The position numbers and the translations under genes are program-made. This document shows positions 55,050 through 63,686 of a DNA stretch of 64,000 nt, in pieces. Under the pieces are notes generated by a model. The model was not told the DNA's origin and made no database searches. It saw nothing but the letters and a program-made list of their open reading frames with translations. This DNA is from Butyrivibrio fibrisolvens. GTDB taxonomy: Bacteria; Bacillota; Clostridia; Lachnospirales; Lachnospiraceae. Where the stretch lies: the NCBI RefSeq assembly GCF_037113525.1, contig NZ_CP146963.1:372001-436000 (forward strand), written 5' to 3'. Positions within the stretch are counted from its first letter, which is position 1. Each line of letters opens with the position of its first letter.

Positions 55050-56039
55050 ATGCAGTATACAGATATCGGAATTGATTTAGGAACAGCAAGTATTCTTGTT
55101 TATATAAGAGGAAAGGGCGTTGTACTTAAGGAGCCCTCAGTTGTAGCATACGACAGAGACACAGACCAGATCCTTACATTCGGTGAGGATGCACGTCAGA
55201 TGCTTGGACGTACACCTGGTAACATCGTAGCTGTTCGTCCTCTTCGTCAGGGCGTTATCAGTGATTACCAGATCACAGAGCAGATGATGAAGCATTTCAT
55301 TACAAAGGCTCTCGGACGCAGAATTTATCGTAAACCTCTTATCGCTGTATGCGTTCCTTCAGGAGTTACTGAAGTTGAGCGTAAGGCCGTAGAAGATGCA
55401 ACACGTATGGCAGGTGCCAGAGATGTTCGTATCATCGAGGAGCCTATCGCAGCAGCTATTGGTGCAGGTATCGATATCATTAAGCCTTGCGGCAACATGA
55501 TAGTAGATATAGGTGGTGGTACAACAGATATCGCTGTTATTTCACTTGGCGGAACAGTTGTATCAACATCAGTTAAGATCGCAGGCGATGACTTTGATGA
55601 AGCTATCGTCCGCTATATGAGAAAAAAGCACAATCTTCTGATCGGTGAAAGAACTGCAGAAGATATCAAAATCCGCGTAGGAAGTGCATACCCACGTCCT
55701 GAAGCAGATTATATGGATGTGCGTGGACGAAATCTTGTTACAGGTCTTCCTAAGACTGTCAAGATTAGTTCAGAAGAAACAGAAGAGGCATTGAGAGAGC
55801 CTACAACACAGATAGTAGAAGCTATCCATGGTGTACTTGAGAAGACTCCTCCGGAACTTGCAGCAGATATCGCAGATCGTGGTATCGTTCTTACAGGTGG
55901 TGGATCACTTCTTAGAGGTCTTGAAGATCTCATTGCAGCTAAGACAGGCATCAACACCATGACAGCCGAGGATCCGATGACAGCTGTTGCTATCGGAACC
56001 GGTAAATATGTTGAGTTCCTCAGCGGTGCAGGAAACTAA
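55050..56039 (+). CDS. mreB: Rod-shape protein, MreB/Mbl family
   Basis: 329 residues. Actin-like filament former under the membrane that guides wall synthesis. Phosphate loops: DIGIDLGTASILVYIRGKG, MIVDIGGGTTDIAVISLGG and VLTGGGSLLRGLEDLI. Adenosine pocket EEPIAAAIGAGI. In Bacillus the paralogue mbl lies directly before the flagellar rod genes flhO and flhP, as here, so this is probably the mbl-position copy. GAAAGG precedes the ATG. Confidence 0.95.
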   Translation: MQYTDIGIDLGTASILVYIRGKGVVLKEPSVVAYDRDTDQILTFGEDARQMLGRTPGNIVAVRPLRQGVISDYQITEQMMKHFITKALGRRIYRKPLIAVCVPSGVTEVERKAVEDATRMAGARDVRIIEEPIAAAIGAGIDIIKPCGNMIVDIGGGTTDIAVISLGGTVVSTSVKIAGDDFDEAIVRYMRKKHNLLIGERTAEDIKIRVGSAYPRPEADYMDVRGRNLVTGLPKTVKISSEETEEALREPTTQIVEAIHGVLEKTPPELAADIADRGIVLTGGGSLLRGLEDLIAAKTGINTMTAEDPMTAVAIGTGKYVEFLSGAGN

Positions 56040-56065
56040 GCTGATCTAAGTATCAGATTACTCTT

Positions 56066-56140
56066 AAACCACAGCCTCCTTCTGTATGTGTCATGCGTTT
56101 AGTGCACACAGGGCATAGGACGCAAGGAGGCGAGTGGTTT
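56066..56140 (+). promoter_or_regulatory. Terminator-like hairpin that buries the flgF ribosome site
   Basis: AAACCAC and CCTCCTT (56066-56072, 56075-56081) pair with AAGGAGG and GTGGTTT (56124-56130, 56134-56140), and TTT follows. The AAGGAGG is the Shine-Dalgarno of the next gene, so the fold would both mask it and resemble an intrinsic terminator with a long loop. Confidence 0.6.
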
Positions 56141-56143
56141 TTT

Positions 56144-56968
56144 ATGGTTAAAGGACTCTACACTGCATGGTCCGCGATGATCAATGAACAACATCGCATG
56201 GACGTTGCAACCAATAATCTGGCTAACGCCAACACTAACGGATACAAAAAAGAGGGTTCTACCCAGCAAACATTCAGATCACAGCTGGCCCTCAAAATTA
56301 AAGATACATCCGAACCAGGTCTTTATCCCAGAAGACTTGGTCATATCGTCCCCGGTGTCAAGACCGGAGAGGATTATACAGATTGGTCTGAAGGACCTAT
56401 GAAGTCCACAGGCAGTACATGGGATCTGGCAATTTCTGGAAAAGGCTTTTTCGCTATAGATTACACCAGTGCACACAACAACATAGCAGGACACCAGGCA
56501 GGGCAGCAGACTGTCATGTATACACGTGACGGCAATTTTACCCTTACAGCAGATGGCGCTCTTGTTACACATGACGGAGATTATGTTCTCGATACAGAAG
56601 GACAGCATATAGTTGTAGATACAACTAAAAAGCATGCTGTAAATGTTAAAGGACAGGTTCTTGAGTTCACCGGAGAAGGTGAAAACGAAACAAGTGAGGT
56701 TATAGCAACAGTAGGTCTTTTCGATTTTGAAGACTATGATGCACTTGCCAAATATGGTGAAAACCTGTATGAACCCACAGATGCAGCAGTTCTGATCGAT
56801 GCAACCGGATCTATAAATGCAGGATTTTTGGAACAGTCTAATGTCTCAGTAGTTGACGAAATGGTGTCGATAATAAATATACAAAGACATTATGAAGCTG
56901 CATCTACGATGATACAGACAGCCAATGAAACACTTAAGACAGCAACGTCTGAACTTGGAAGATTGTAA
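56144..56968 (+). CDS. flgF: Flagellar basal-body rod/hook protein (FlgF/FlhO)
   Basis: 274 residues. Rod and hook family N-terminus LYTAWSAMINEQHRMDVATNNLANANTNGYK and C-terminus NVSVVDEMVSIINIQRHYEAASTMIQTANETL. Extends the flagellar rod through the wall. The open frame runs from 56093, but the family starts at MVKGLYTA, 56144. First of a flgF-flgG-flgJ set behind mreB. Confidence 0.93.
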   Translation: MVKGLYTAWSAMINEQHRMDVATNNLANANTNGYKKEGSTQQTFRSQLALKIKDTSEPGLYPRRLGHIVPGVKTGEDYTDWSEGPMKSTGSTWDLAISGKGFFAIDYTSAHNNIAGHQAGQQTVMYTRDGNFTLTADGALVTHDGDYVLDTEGQHIVVDTTKKHAVNVKGQVLEFTGEGENETSEVIATVGLFDFEDYDALAKYGENLYEPTDAAVLIDATGSINAGFLEQSNVSVVDEMVSIINIQRHYEAASTMIQTANETLKTATSELGRL

Positions 56969-57035
56969 CAGAACTTCGGACCTTAGGGTCTTATGGATAT
57001 AGCTAGAGGCACGAAGGGAATATGCTAGTAGTTAC

Positions 57036-57089
57036 GACATGCTCAGAAATCAGGAGTTTGGGATGCACTCATTTGGATTTCTATGTCGG
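57036..57089 (+). repeat. Hairpin element ahead of flgG (family D, divergent copy)
   Basis: GACAT, then AGAAATC (57045-57051), pairs with GATTTCT (57076-57082) and ATGTC. The same GACATG..AGAAAT and ATTTCTATGTCGG ends occur at 11847-11884. The loop is longer (24 bases) and unlike the others. An ATG inside it is not the flgG start. Confidence 0.55.
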
Positions 57090-57103
57090 GAAAAGAGGTA
57101 ATT

Positions 57104-57928
57104 ATGGTACGTAGCTTATGGTCAGCCGCAACAGGCATGAATGCTCAGCAGACAAATGTAGATACGATCGCGAATAACCTTGCGAACGTTAATACAACAG
57201 GATTTAAAGCTCAGCAGGCGGAGTTTAAGTCCCTTCTTTATCAGGATCTTAATTCTGTTACAACAACAGCTAACGGCGATCCCAAGCCTACGACTTCGCA
57301 GGTTGGACTTGGTGTAAGAACAGCGGCATTGACGCAGCTCTTTTCACAGGGATCACTTCTTGATAATCCAAGTACATCAGCCTTCGCAATAAGCGGCAAC
57401 GGATTCTTCTCATATCATGACGCAGATGGTAATCCGGTGTATACGAGAAATGGTGACTTCATCTGGGCAATCGGTAACGAAGAAGGAACAGAGCTTGTGC
57501 TGACAACATCAGATGGTAACCCAATTCTTAGTACTGAGGGCGAAGAGATTAGACTTGAAGGCGGATATATCTCTAACAGAATCTCAGTAGGATCTGATGG
57601 AACCATTTATTATCCGGATGAAGATGGTGTTCCTCAGGAAGTTGGATTTACGATAGGCCTATGGCAGTTCCAAAATCCCGGCGGTCTTGAAAGAGTTGGA
57701 AGTACAACCTGGAAAGTCACTGCTGCAAGCGGCCCTGCCATGAACGAAGCTGAGACTGACGGAATAGAGAAGAGTATCATAAGACAAGGATACCTTGAAG
57801 GTTCTAATGTTAACGTTGCTACTGAGATGGTCAATCTTATAGTAGCTCAGCGTGCATATGAAATGAATTCTACAGCCATCACAACAACAGACCAGATGAT
57901 GCAGACAGCTAACCAGCTGAAACGATAA
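57104..57928 (+). CDS. flgG: Flagellar basal-body rod protein FlgG (FlhP)
   Basis: 274 residues. N-terminus MVRSLWSAATGMNAQQTNVDTIANNLANVNTTGFK and C-terminus NVNVATEMVNLIVAQRAYEMNSTAITTTDQMMQTANQL are diagnostic of the distal rod. The start at 57104 has AAGAGG ahead; the open frame extends seven codons further up, into the family D hairpin. It pairs with the preceding gene as in Bacillus flhO-flhP. Confidence 0.95.
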   Translation: MVRSLWSAATGMNAQQTNVDTIANNLANVNTTGFKAQQAEFKSLLYQDLNSVTTTANGDPKPTTSQVGLGVRTAALTQLFSQGSLLDNPSTSAFAISGNGFFSYHDADGNPVYTRNGDFIWAIGNEEGTELVLTTSDGNPILSTEGEEIRLEGGYISNRISVGSDGTIYYPDEDGVPQEVGFTIGLWQFQNPGGLERVGSTTWKVTAASGPAMNEAETDGIEKSIIRQGYLEGSNVNVATEMVNLIVAQRAYEMNSTAITTTDQMMQTANQLKR

Positions 57929-57930
57929 TG

Positions 57931-57982
57931 GAGTTTTGATCAAATGAATTTGCTCAAAACTCTGGACGCAAAGAACGCGTCC
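57931..57982 (+). repeat. Two tandem hairpins between flgG and flgJ
   Basis: GAGTTTTGA/TCAAAACTC (57931-57962, with inner CAAAT/ATTTG), then GGACGC/GCGTCC (57964-57982). No U-run. Likely mRNA structures between co-transcribed genes, or another dispersed palindrome. Confidence 0.6.
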
Positions 57983-58011
57983 GAGGAATTTGGAAAAAAG
58001 AGGATGATGCT

Positions 58012-58548
58012 ATGGCAGATTTTAGTAATTTAAGTGGAATAAGTTCAGCTGCATATACAGACTACGCTGCTAAAACGCAGTATTCAAATGAAGTTCAGAA
58101 GGCAGTAAGTAATGCTCCAAAATCAGAAACCGAGCAGGAACTTATGGATGCCTGCAAACAGTTTGAAGCATATTTCCTTGAGCAGGTATTTAAGGAGATG
58201 AGTAAAACTGTTGATGCATTTAAGACAGATGACAGCCAGATGAGTGATGCTCTATCCATGACCAATTCAAACAGTCTCGTGGATTATTTCAAGGATCTGA
58301 CGATTCAGGATATCGCAGCAACATCTGCTGATACCCAGAGTAACGGTCTTGCGCAGATGCTCTATGAGAATATGAAAAGGACTTATGGCATAGGTGATGA
58401 AGCCTCAAGAGATATTCCTGCGGATGCATCACAGGCACAGGTGCTTTCGACAGTGTCATCGCTTCAGGAAGCTGAAATGGAAAAAGATACAGAACCTTCT
58501 GAAAGTGAAAATAAGGAATCTGAAATACCTAAGACAGGCGAAGTATAA
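58012..58548 (+). CDS. flgJ: Rod-binding protein, FlgJ N-terminal type
   Basis: 178 residues. Contains the rod-binding block ELMDACKQFEAYFLEQVFKEMSKTV and SMTNSNSLVDYFKDLTIQDIA, homologous to the N-terminal half of FlgJ. It has no muramidase domain, as is usual in Firmicutes. It is a chaperone or cap for rod assembly. The C-terminal ~50 residues are polar and disordered (Glu/Ser-rich). Confidence 0.88.
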   Translation: MADFSNLSGISSAAYTDYAAKTQYSNEVQKAVSNAPKSETEQELMDACKQFEAYFLEQVFKEMSKTVDAFKTDDSQMSDALSMTNSNSLVDYFKDLTIQDIAATSADTQSNGLAQMLYENMKRTYGIGDEASRDIPADASQAQVLSTVSSLQEAEMEKDTEPSESENKESEIPKTGEV

Positions 58549-58576
58549 AAGTGTATGGGGGGAATTTGGCTATGAT

Positions 58577-58606
58577 ATACCCTGCCGCTTGCGGCAGGGT
58601 ATTTTT
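58577..58606 (+). terminator. Terminator of the mreB-flagellar operon
   Basis: ATACCCTGCCGC/GCGGCAGGGTAT, 12 bp around TT, then TTTTT. Very strong. Confidence 0.93.
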
Positions 58607-58624
58607 CGGGGCATAATATGATTT

Positions 58625-60865
58625 ATGGAAAAGATTAAGGGTTATATAGAGCATTTTGTCTATAAAAATGAAGAGAACGGATACGGCGTAGCAACCGTCA
58701 TATCTGATGGGGACGAGATTACCTGTGTTGGTACATTTCGTGATGCTGATGTGGGAGATACTCTTGAGATCGAGGGAGAGCTTGTTCAGCATCCTATGTA
58801 CGGAGATCAGATCAAAGTTTCCAGATATACGATCGTAGAACCTGAAGATGCCCAGGCAATGGAGAGATACCTTGCAAGCGGGGCTATCAAGGGAGTCGGA
58901 GCAGCACTCGCTGCACGTATCATCAAAAAATTCGGAGAAGATACTTTTCGCATAATCGAAATGGAACCTGAGCGCCTTGCTGAGATCAGAGGCATCAGCG
59001 AAAGAAAAGCCATTGAGATCGCAACTCAGATGAGCGAAAAGCGTGAAGCAAGAGATATAATGATATTCCTTCAAAGATATGGAATATCAGACACTATGGC
59101 TGTTAAGATCTACAACACTTATGGCGGTAGTGTATATACAGTCATGCAGCAAAATCCTTATAAGCTTGCAGAAGACATAGGCGGTATCGGATTTAAGACT
59201 GCAGATGAGATTGCAAGTAGAATTGGGTTCAGCGTAGATTCAGACTTCCGCATAAGAAGTGGAATACTCTATATGCTTCAGGAAGGAGCTCAGGAAGGTA
59301 ATACTTATCTGCCCAAGAATATCCTGATCAAAAGAACTTCATCACTTCTTAGAGTTGACGAAGACCTGATACTTTCCCAGCTTGATTATCTTGCGATCGA
59401 AAGAAGGATCATTATAAGGGATGAAGACAAAGTATACAGCTCACAGCTTTTTGGCGAAGAGAGAGCCTGCGCTCAAAGACTCTATGACCTTAATATCCAT
59501 CTTGATGTTGATGAAAATTCCGGAACCAGAAAAGCCCAGCTTGACAGGATCCGTTTTATAGAGAAGAAAAAGAATATCGAGCTTGATGATCTTCAAAGAG
59601 AAGCAATCCTTAAGAGTGCTTCTAATGGAATCCTCATTCTTACAGGTGGTCCCGGTACAGGTAAGACTACAACTATAAATACTATAATCAGTTATTTTGA
59701 AGAAGAAGGCCTTGATATCCAGCTTGCAGCCCCTACAGGAAGAGCAGCTAAACGTATGACAGAAGCTACAGGCTATGAAGCAAGGACTATCCACAGACTT
59801 CTTGAGATATCAGGTGGAGTTCCTGAAGATAATGCAGTCAAGCAGACAGCTCGTTTTAATCGTGATCAGGATAACCCTTTGGAAGCGGATGTAATTATCA
59901 TAGATGAGATGTCCATGGTAGATATACATCTGTTCCATGCGCTATTAAAAGCTGTAATACCAGGAATGCATCTAATATTTGTAGGTGATTCAAGCCAGCT
60001 TCCAAGCGTAGGCCCTGGACAGATCCTTCATGATCTTATTTCCTGCGGCAAGTTCGCAACAGTAGTTTTAAATCATATTTTCAGACAGGCCAAGGAAAGC
60101 GACATCGTTATGAATGCCCACTATATAAATCAGGGGCAGATGCCGGGACTTTCCAATAAGAGCAAGGATTTCTTTTTCCTAGAAAGAAATGATTACAACA
60201 TAATATACAAGCACATGATAATGCTAATAAGAGATAAGCTCCCCGGTTATGTAGATGCAGATCCTTTCGACATACAGGTTCTTACACCTATGAAAAAAGG
60301 TGCTCTCGGGTGCGAGACTCTTAATAAGATATTGCAGCAGTATCTAAATCCTGCAGATCCTTCCAAGGCAGAATACATGCATGGCGACAGGCTTCTGAGA
60401 GTCGGTGATAAGGTCATGCAGATACATAACAACTATCAGGCCGAGTGGGAGATCATAGGTAAATACAACATCCCGATAGATGGTGGAACAGGAATATTCA
60501 ACGGAGACATGGGACGCATTGTCAGCATTACGACAGCGACTTCTTCTCTTGTGGTTGAGTTTGATGAAAAAAGAAGAGTCACCTATTCCTTCAGTAATCT
60601 TGATGAGCTTGAACTTGCCTATGCCGTTACCATTCATAAATCCCAGGGTTCAGAGTATCCTGCTATCGTGATACCTCTTCTTGGCGGCCCGAGAATGCTT
60701 ACCAACAGGAATCTTTTGTATACAGCAGTTACAAGAGCACGTAAATGCGTAATGATCCTTGGCAGCAAAGATGCTATCAGAGAAATGGTAGAAAATGAAG
60801 ATCAGCTATCCCGCTATACTGGTCTTAAAGATCAGATAGAGGAGATCATGTCATATGATGAGTAA
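58625..60865 (+). CDS. recD2: RecD2-type DNA helicase
   Basis: 746 residues. N-terminal OB-like domain and helix-hairpin-helices (about 95-210). A superfamily 1B helicase follows, with Walker A LTGGPGTGKTTTINTII (about 337-353), DEMSMVD, GDSSQLPSVGPG and the C-terminal TIHKSQGSEYPAIVIP. RecD2 unwinds 5'-to-3' and acts in replication-fork and mismatch tolerance. Only a weak ribosome site precedes the ATG. It overlaps comF by 11 bases. Confidence 0.95.
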   Translation: MEKIKGYIEHFVYKNEENGYGVATVISDGDEITCVGTFRDADVGDTLEIEGELVQHPMYGDQIKVSRYTIVEPEDAQAMERYLASGAIKGVGAALAARIIKKFGEDTFRIIEMEPERLAEIRGISERKAIEIATQMSEKREARDIMIFLQRYGISDTMAVKIYNTYGGSVYTVMQQNPYKLAEDIGGIGFKTADEIASRIGFSVDSDFRIRSGILYMLQEGAQEGNTYLPKNILIKRTSSLLRVDEDLILSQLDYLAIERRIIIRDEDKVYSSQLFGEERACAQRLYDLNIHLDVDENSGTRKAQLDRIRFIEKKKNIELDDLQREAILKSASNGILILTGGPGTGKTTTINTIISYFEEEGLDIQLAAPTGRAAKRMTEATGYEARTIHRLLEISGGVPEDNAVKQTARFNRDQDNPLEADVIIIDEMSMVDIHLFHALLKAVIPGMHLIFVGDSSQLPSVGPGQILHDLISCGKFATVVLNHIFRQAKESDIVMNAHYINQGQMPGLSNKSKDFFFLERNDYNIIYKHMIMLIRDKLPGYVDADPFDIQVLTPMKKGALGCETLNKILQQYLNPADPSKAEYMHGDRLLRVGDKVMQIHNNYQAEWEIIGKYNIPIDGGTGIFNGDMGRIVSITTATSSLVVEFDEKRRVTYSFSNLDELELAYAVTIHKSQGSEYPAIVIPLLGGPRMLTNRNLLYTAVTRARKCVMILGSKDAIREMVENEDQLSRYTGLKDQIEEIMSYDE

Positions 60866-61586
60866 AAAAAGAGCTTATGAATTATATGACAAGGTGGTGA
60901 CGATTCTTTTTCCAAGACATTGTCCGTTCTGTGATAAGGTGGTGCCCTATGGAAGCATGGCACATGAAAAGTGCAGGGCGAAGGCAGAATATGCTGACAG
61001 CCATGAAACATGTCTTAAATGTGGTAAGCCGCTTTTATACGGACATGCTGAGTATTGCAGAGACTGCTTAAAGGGTGGTCACGTATTTGATTATGGAATG
61101 TCACTTTATAATTACCGGACAGTATCAGGATCGATATACAGATTCAAGTATGAAGGAAGGCAGGAATATGCTGACTTTTATGCAATGGAAATAGAAAAAC
61201 ATCTTGGAGCAAAGATAAGAGCACTAAAACCTGACGCTCTTATACCCGTGCCGATGTATAAGGGCAAAAAGAATAAAAGAGGCTATAATCAGGCTGAAAT
61301 TCTTGCCAAAGCAATAGGAAGAAGAATGGATATTCCGGTCAGATGTGACATCATCGAAAGAGTGCGTGATACAACGCCAATGAAGCAATTATCAGCAAGT
61401 GAGCGCCACGTCAATTTGAAAAAAGCTTTTAATATAAAACAAAATGATGTAAAATTAAAGAATCTCATAATAATTGACGATATCTATACGACGGGTTCAA
61501 CAGTTGACCATATGACCTGGCAACTGAAAAAAGGCCCGGCATCGTCTATTTATGTACTGTCCCTGGCAATAGGACAGACGGCATAA
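60855..61586 (+). CDS. comF: ComF family phosphoribosyltransferase-like protein
   Basis: 243 residues. N-terminal zinc module (CPFCDKVV, CRAKAEY, CLKCGKPL, CRDC). C-terminal phosphoribosyltransferase fold with LIIIDDIYTTGSTVDHM. In Bacillus ComFC helps natural DNA uptake; here comFA and comFB are not nearby, so a competence role is uncertain. Coupled to recD2, and followed by yvyF as in the Bacillus comF-yvyF-flgM cluster. Confidence 0.92.
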   Translation: MMSKKRAYELYDKVVTILFPRHCPFCDKVVPYGSMAHEKCRAKAEYADSHETCLKCGKPLLYGHAEYCRDCLKGGHVFDYGMSLYNYRTVSGSIYRFKYEGRQEYADFYAMEIEKHLGAKIRALKPDALIPVPMYKGKKNKRGYNQAEILAKAIGRRMDIPVRCDIIERVRDTTPMKQLSASERHVNLKKAFNIKQNDVKLKNLIIIDDIYTTGSTVDHMTWQLKKGPASSIYVLSLAIGQTA

Positions 61587-61643
61587 TCGGACAGCGACAG
61601 TGAACAACAACCGTAGGTTAAGCATTCAACAAGGAGGCTGCTT

Positions 61644-62051
61644 ATGAATTTACGTAACTGTTCAAGATGTGGTAAGATGTTCAATTATGTAGCAGGACCA
61701 CCAATTTGCGAAAATTGCAAAAAGGCCCTGGAGGATGATTTCCAGAAGGTAAAACAATACGTTCAGGATAATCCTAAAGCATCTCTTAAGCAGATTGCGG
61801 AAGAGAATGATGTTAAACTTAATCAGATCAAAGAGTGGATCCGTGAAGAAAGACTTATGTTCTCTAAGGATTCACCTATTCAGTTACAATGCGAGAATTG
61901 TGGTGCTCCGGTTCAGACAGGCCGTCTGTGTCAGAATTGTAAGAATAAGATGGCTAATAATCTGACAGATGCTTTCCATAAGGAAGCGCCCAAGATTCAG
62001 ATGCCTGCGAAGAAGGAAGATAAGGGAGGTATGCGCTTCCTGCGTCCCTGA
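61644..62051 (+). CDS. yvyF: YvyF-like flagellar operon protein (TIGR03826)
   Basis: 135 residues. Two cysteine pairs at each end (NCSRCGKMFNYVAGPPICENCKK and CENCGAPVQTGRLCQNCKN), probably two zinc ribbons, around a helix-turn-helix-like middle (SLKQIAEENDVKLNQIKEWIREE). Matches the family next to flgM in Bacillus. No flgM follows here, so the sigma-28 link is broken or elsewhere. CAAGGAGG precedes the ATG. Confidence 0.9.
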   Translation: MNLRNCSRCGKMFNYVAGPPICENCKKALEDDFQKVKQYVQDNPKASLKQIAEENDVKLNQIKEWIREERLMFSKDSPIQLQCENCGAPVQTGRLCQNCKNKMANNLTDAFHKEAPKIQMPAKKEDKGGMRFLRP

Positions 62052-62088
62052 TGCGTAGGAGGGCCTAAATAGGCCGAGGGTTAATTAT

Positions 62089-62478
62089 ATGGTTCAGGAA
62101 GAAAAAGTCATTCTAATGACTAGGATGGCTGCTTTTACAGCGCGTGAAGGTTCAAACGACAACAGAATAAACGGTTACTTCAGAAGTGATTACATTGGCC
62201 TTGAAATAGTTAAGTCCGCGATCAGTGCCACAGTTTCGTTTGTGATACTGTTCGCGGTATACGCTGTGTCCGCTTTTGAGTCAATTCTTGAAGATATGTA
62301 CAGTATTGATCTGGTGGCGTTTGGACAGAAAGTTTTAACTTATTATCTGATCTGGCTGATTGGATATTGTATGGTATCATACATCTTTTTTTCCAGACGT
62401 TATTCTAAGATGCGCAAAAGAATGAAGAAACATTACAATAATCTCAGAAGACTGAGAAAAATGTATGAAAAGGAATAA
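62089..62478 (+). CDS. Small two-helix membrane protein of unknown function
   Basis: 129 residues. Two hydrophobic segments (about 44-66 and 80-103) lie between a polar N-terminus with Asp/Asn/Arg and a very basic C-terminus (RYSKMRKRMKKHYNNLRRLRKMYEKE). No known motif; I do not recognise the family. It lies between yvyF and a larger membrane protein 8 bases downstream, ahead of cdaA. Confidence 0.72.
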   Translation: MVQEEKVILMTRMAAFTAREGSNDNRINGYFRSDYIGLEIVKSAISATVSFVILFAVYAVSAFESILEDMYSIDLVAFGQKVLTYYLIWLIGYCMVSYIFFSRRYSKMRKRMKKHYNNLRRLRKMYEKE

Positions 62479-62486
62479 AAGATATT

Positions 62487-63671
62487 ATGGCTACCTTACT
62501 GGAACTTAAACAGATAATTAAGTCTTACTATGTCAAATTTGAGTTTTATATAACGCTTGTTTGGAAGTTTTTCCTCACGCTCATCACTCTTAGTGTTATC
62601 AATTCTAAGATCGGATGTCAGGAAGCCCTTACAAGTCCGCTTATTGTACTCATGTGTTCACTTCTGTGTGCTATTCTGCCACAGGCTTTCATTGTTATAC
62701 TTTCGGGTTTGTTTATTATGGCTCACTTGTGGGCTTTATCTATGGAGACAGCAGTTATAGCACTTGCTGTTTTTCTTATCATGTACCTTCTGTATTATCG
62801 TTTTTCACCAAATGATTCTACAGTGCTTATTCTTACAGCACTTTGTTTTTATCTCCGCATTCCGTACGTAATGCCACTTGCAGTCGGTCTTCTTGGATCA
62901 GCGCATTCTGTAGTGTCAGTTGTGTTTGGTGTGGTTGTTTATTATTACCTTAACTATATTGCAGATAATACAAGCATATTTATCTCCAGTTCAGCAGAAG
63001 GAGATACATCTGCAGCAGTAATATCGAGAGTTCAGTCAATAGTTGACGGAGTTTTTGCAAGTAAGGTAATGATATCTGTCATTGCTGTATTTGCGATCAC
63101 AACTATCATTGTTTATATAATCAGACGTCTTTCTATCAAGCATTCATGGGATGTTGCCATAGTTGCAGGAACTATTACACTTATGATCGGCATTCTTGTT
63201 GCGAATGTTGTTAGCAGTGCAGGATTTTCTGTTATAGGCGTGATCTTTGGTTCTGTTCTGGCAGGACTCCTTATGAAAGTACTTGAATTCTTTGCATTTA
63301 ATCTTGATTACAAACGAATTGAAAATGTTCAATTCGAAGATGATGATTATTACTACTATGTAAAGGCTGTTCCCAAGGTATCTGTAGCAACACCTGATCG
63401 TAAGGTAAAACAGATCAACAGAGCTACAGCACCTCGTACAGAAGAAAGAACTGAGCGTGTTGAAAAAACACCTTCAAGGCCAAATGCTCAGGCTCCAAGA
63501 AGTTCAGCAGCAGGAAGTGCACAATCTCATATGCAGCGCAGAGCAGCTAATGCGTATGGACGTAGTACACAGCAGCCCAGAAGCAGAGTAGTTAATAATA
63601 ATGTGACAGCAGGCCGTCAGACACGAAATAGTACAGGAACTGGTAATCAGAGGAGTAACAGATCCGAATAA
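62487..63671 (+). CDS. Multi-pass membrane protein with basic disordered tail, unknown
   Basis: 394 residues. About eight hydrophobic segments fill the first 270 residues. A charged stretch follows, then a long low-complexity tail (about 310-394) of Arg, Ser, Asn, Gln and Thr. The family is not recognised. It is 8 bases after the previous gene and 15 before cdaA, so it is most likely in one operon with the c-di-AMP synthase; a link to that signal or to osmotic balance is only inferred. Confidence 0.75.
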   Translation: MATLLELKQIIKSYYVKFEFYITLVWKFFLTLITLSVINSKIGCQEALTSPLIVLMCSLLCAILPQAFIVILSGLFIMAHLWALSMETAVIALAVFLIMYLLYYRFSPNDSTVLILTALCFYLRIPYVMPLAVGLLGSAHSVVSVVFGVVVYYYLNYIADNTSIFISSSAEGDTSAAVISRVQSIVDGVFASKVMISVIAVFAITTIIVYIIRRLSIKHSWDVAIVAGTITLMIGILVANVVSSAGFSVIGVIFGSVLAGLLMKVLEFFAFNLDYKRIENVQFEDDDYYYYVKAVPKVSVATPDRKVKQINRATAPRTEERTERVEKTPSRPNAQAPRSSAAGSAQSHMQRRAANAYGRSTQQPRSRVVNNNVTAGRQTRNSTGTGNQRSNRSE

Positions 63672-63686
63672 TTCTCGAGGTTAAGG

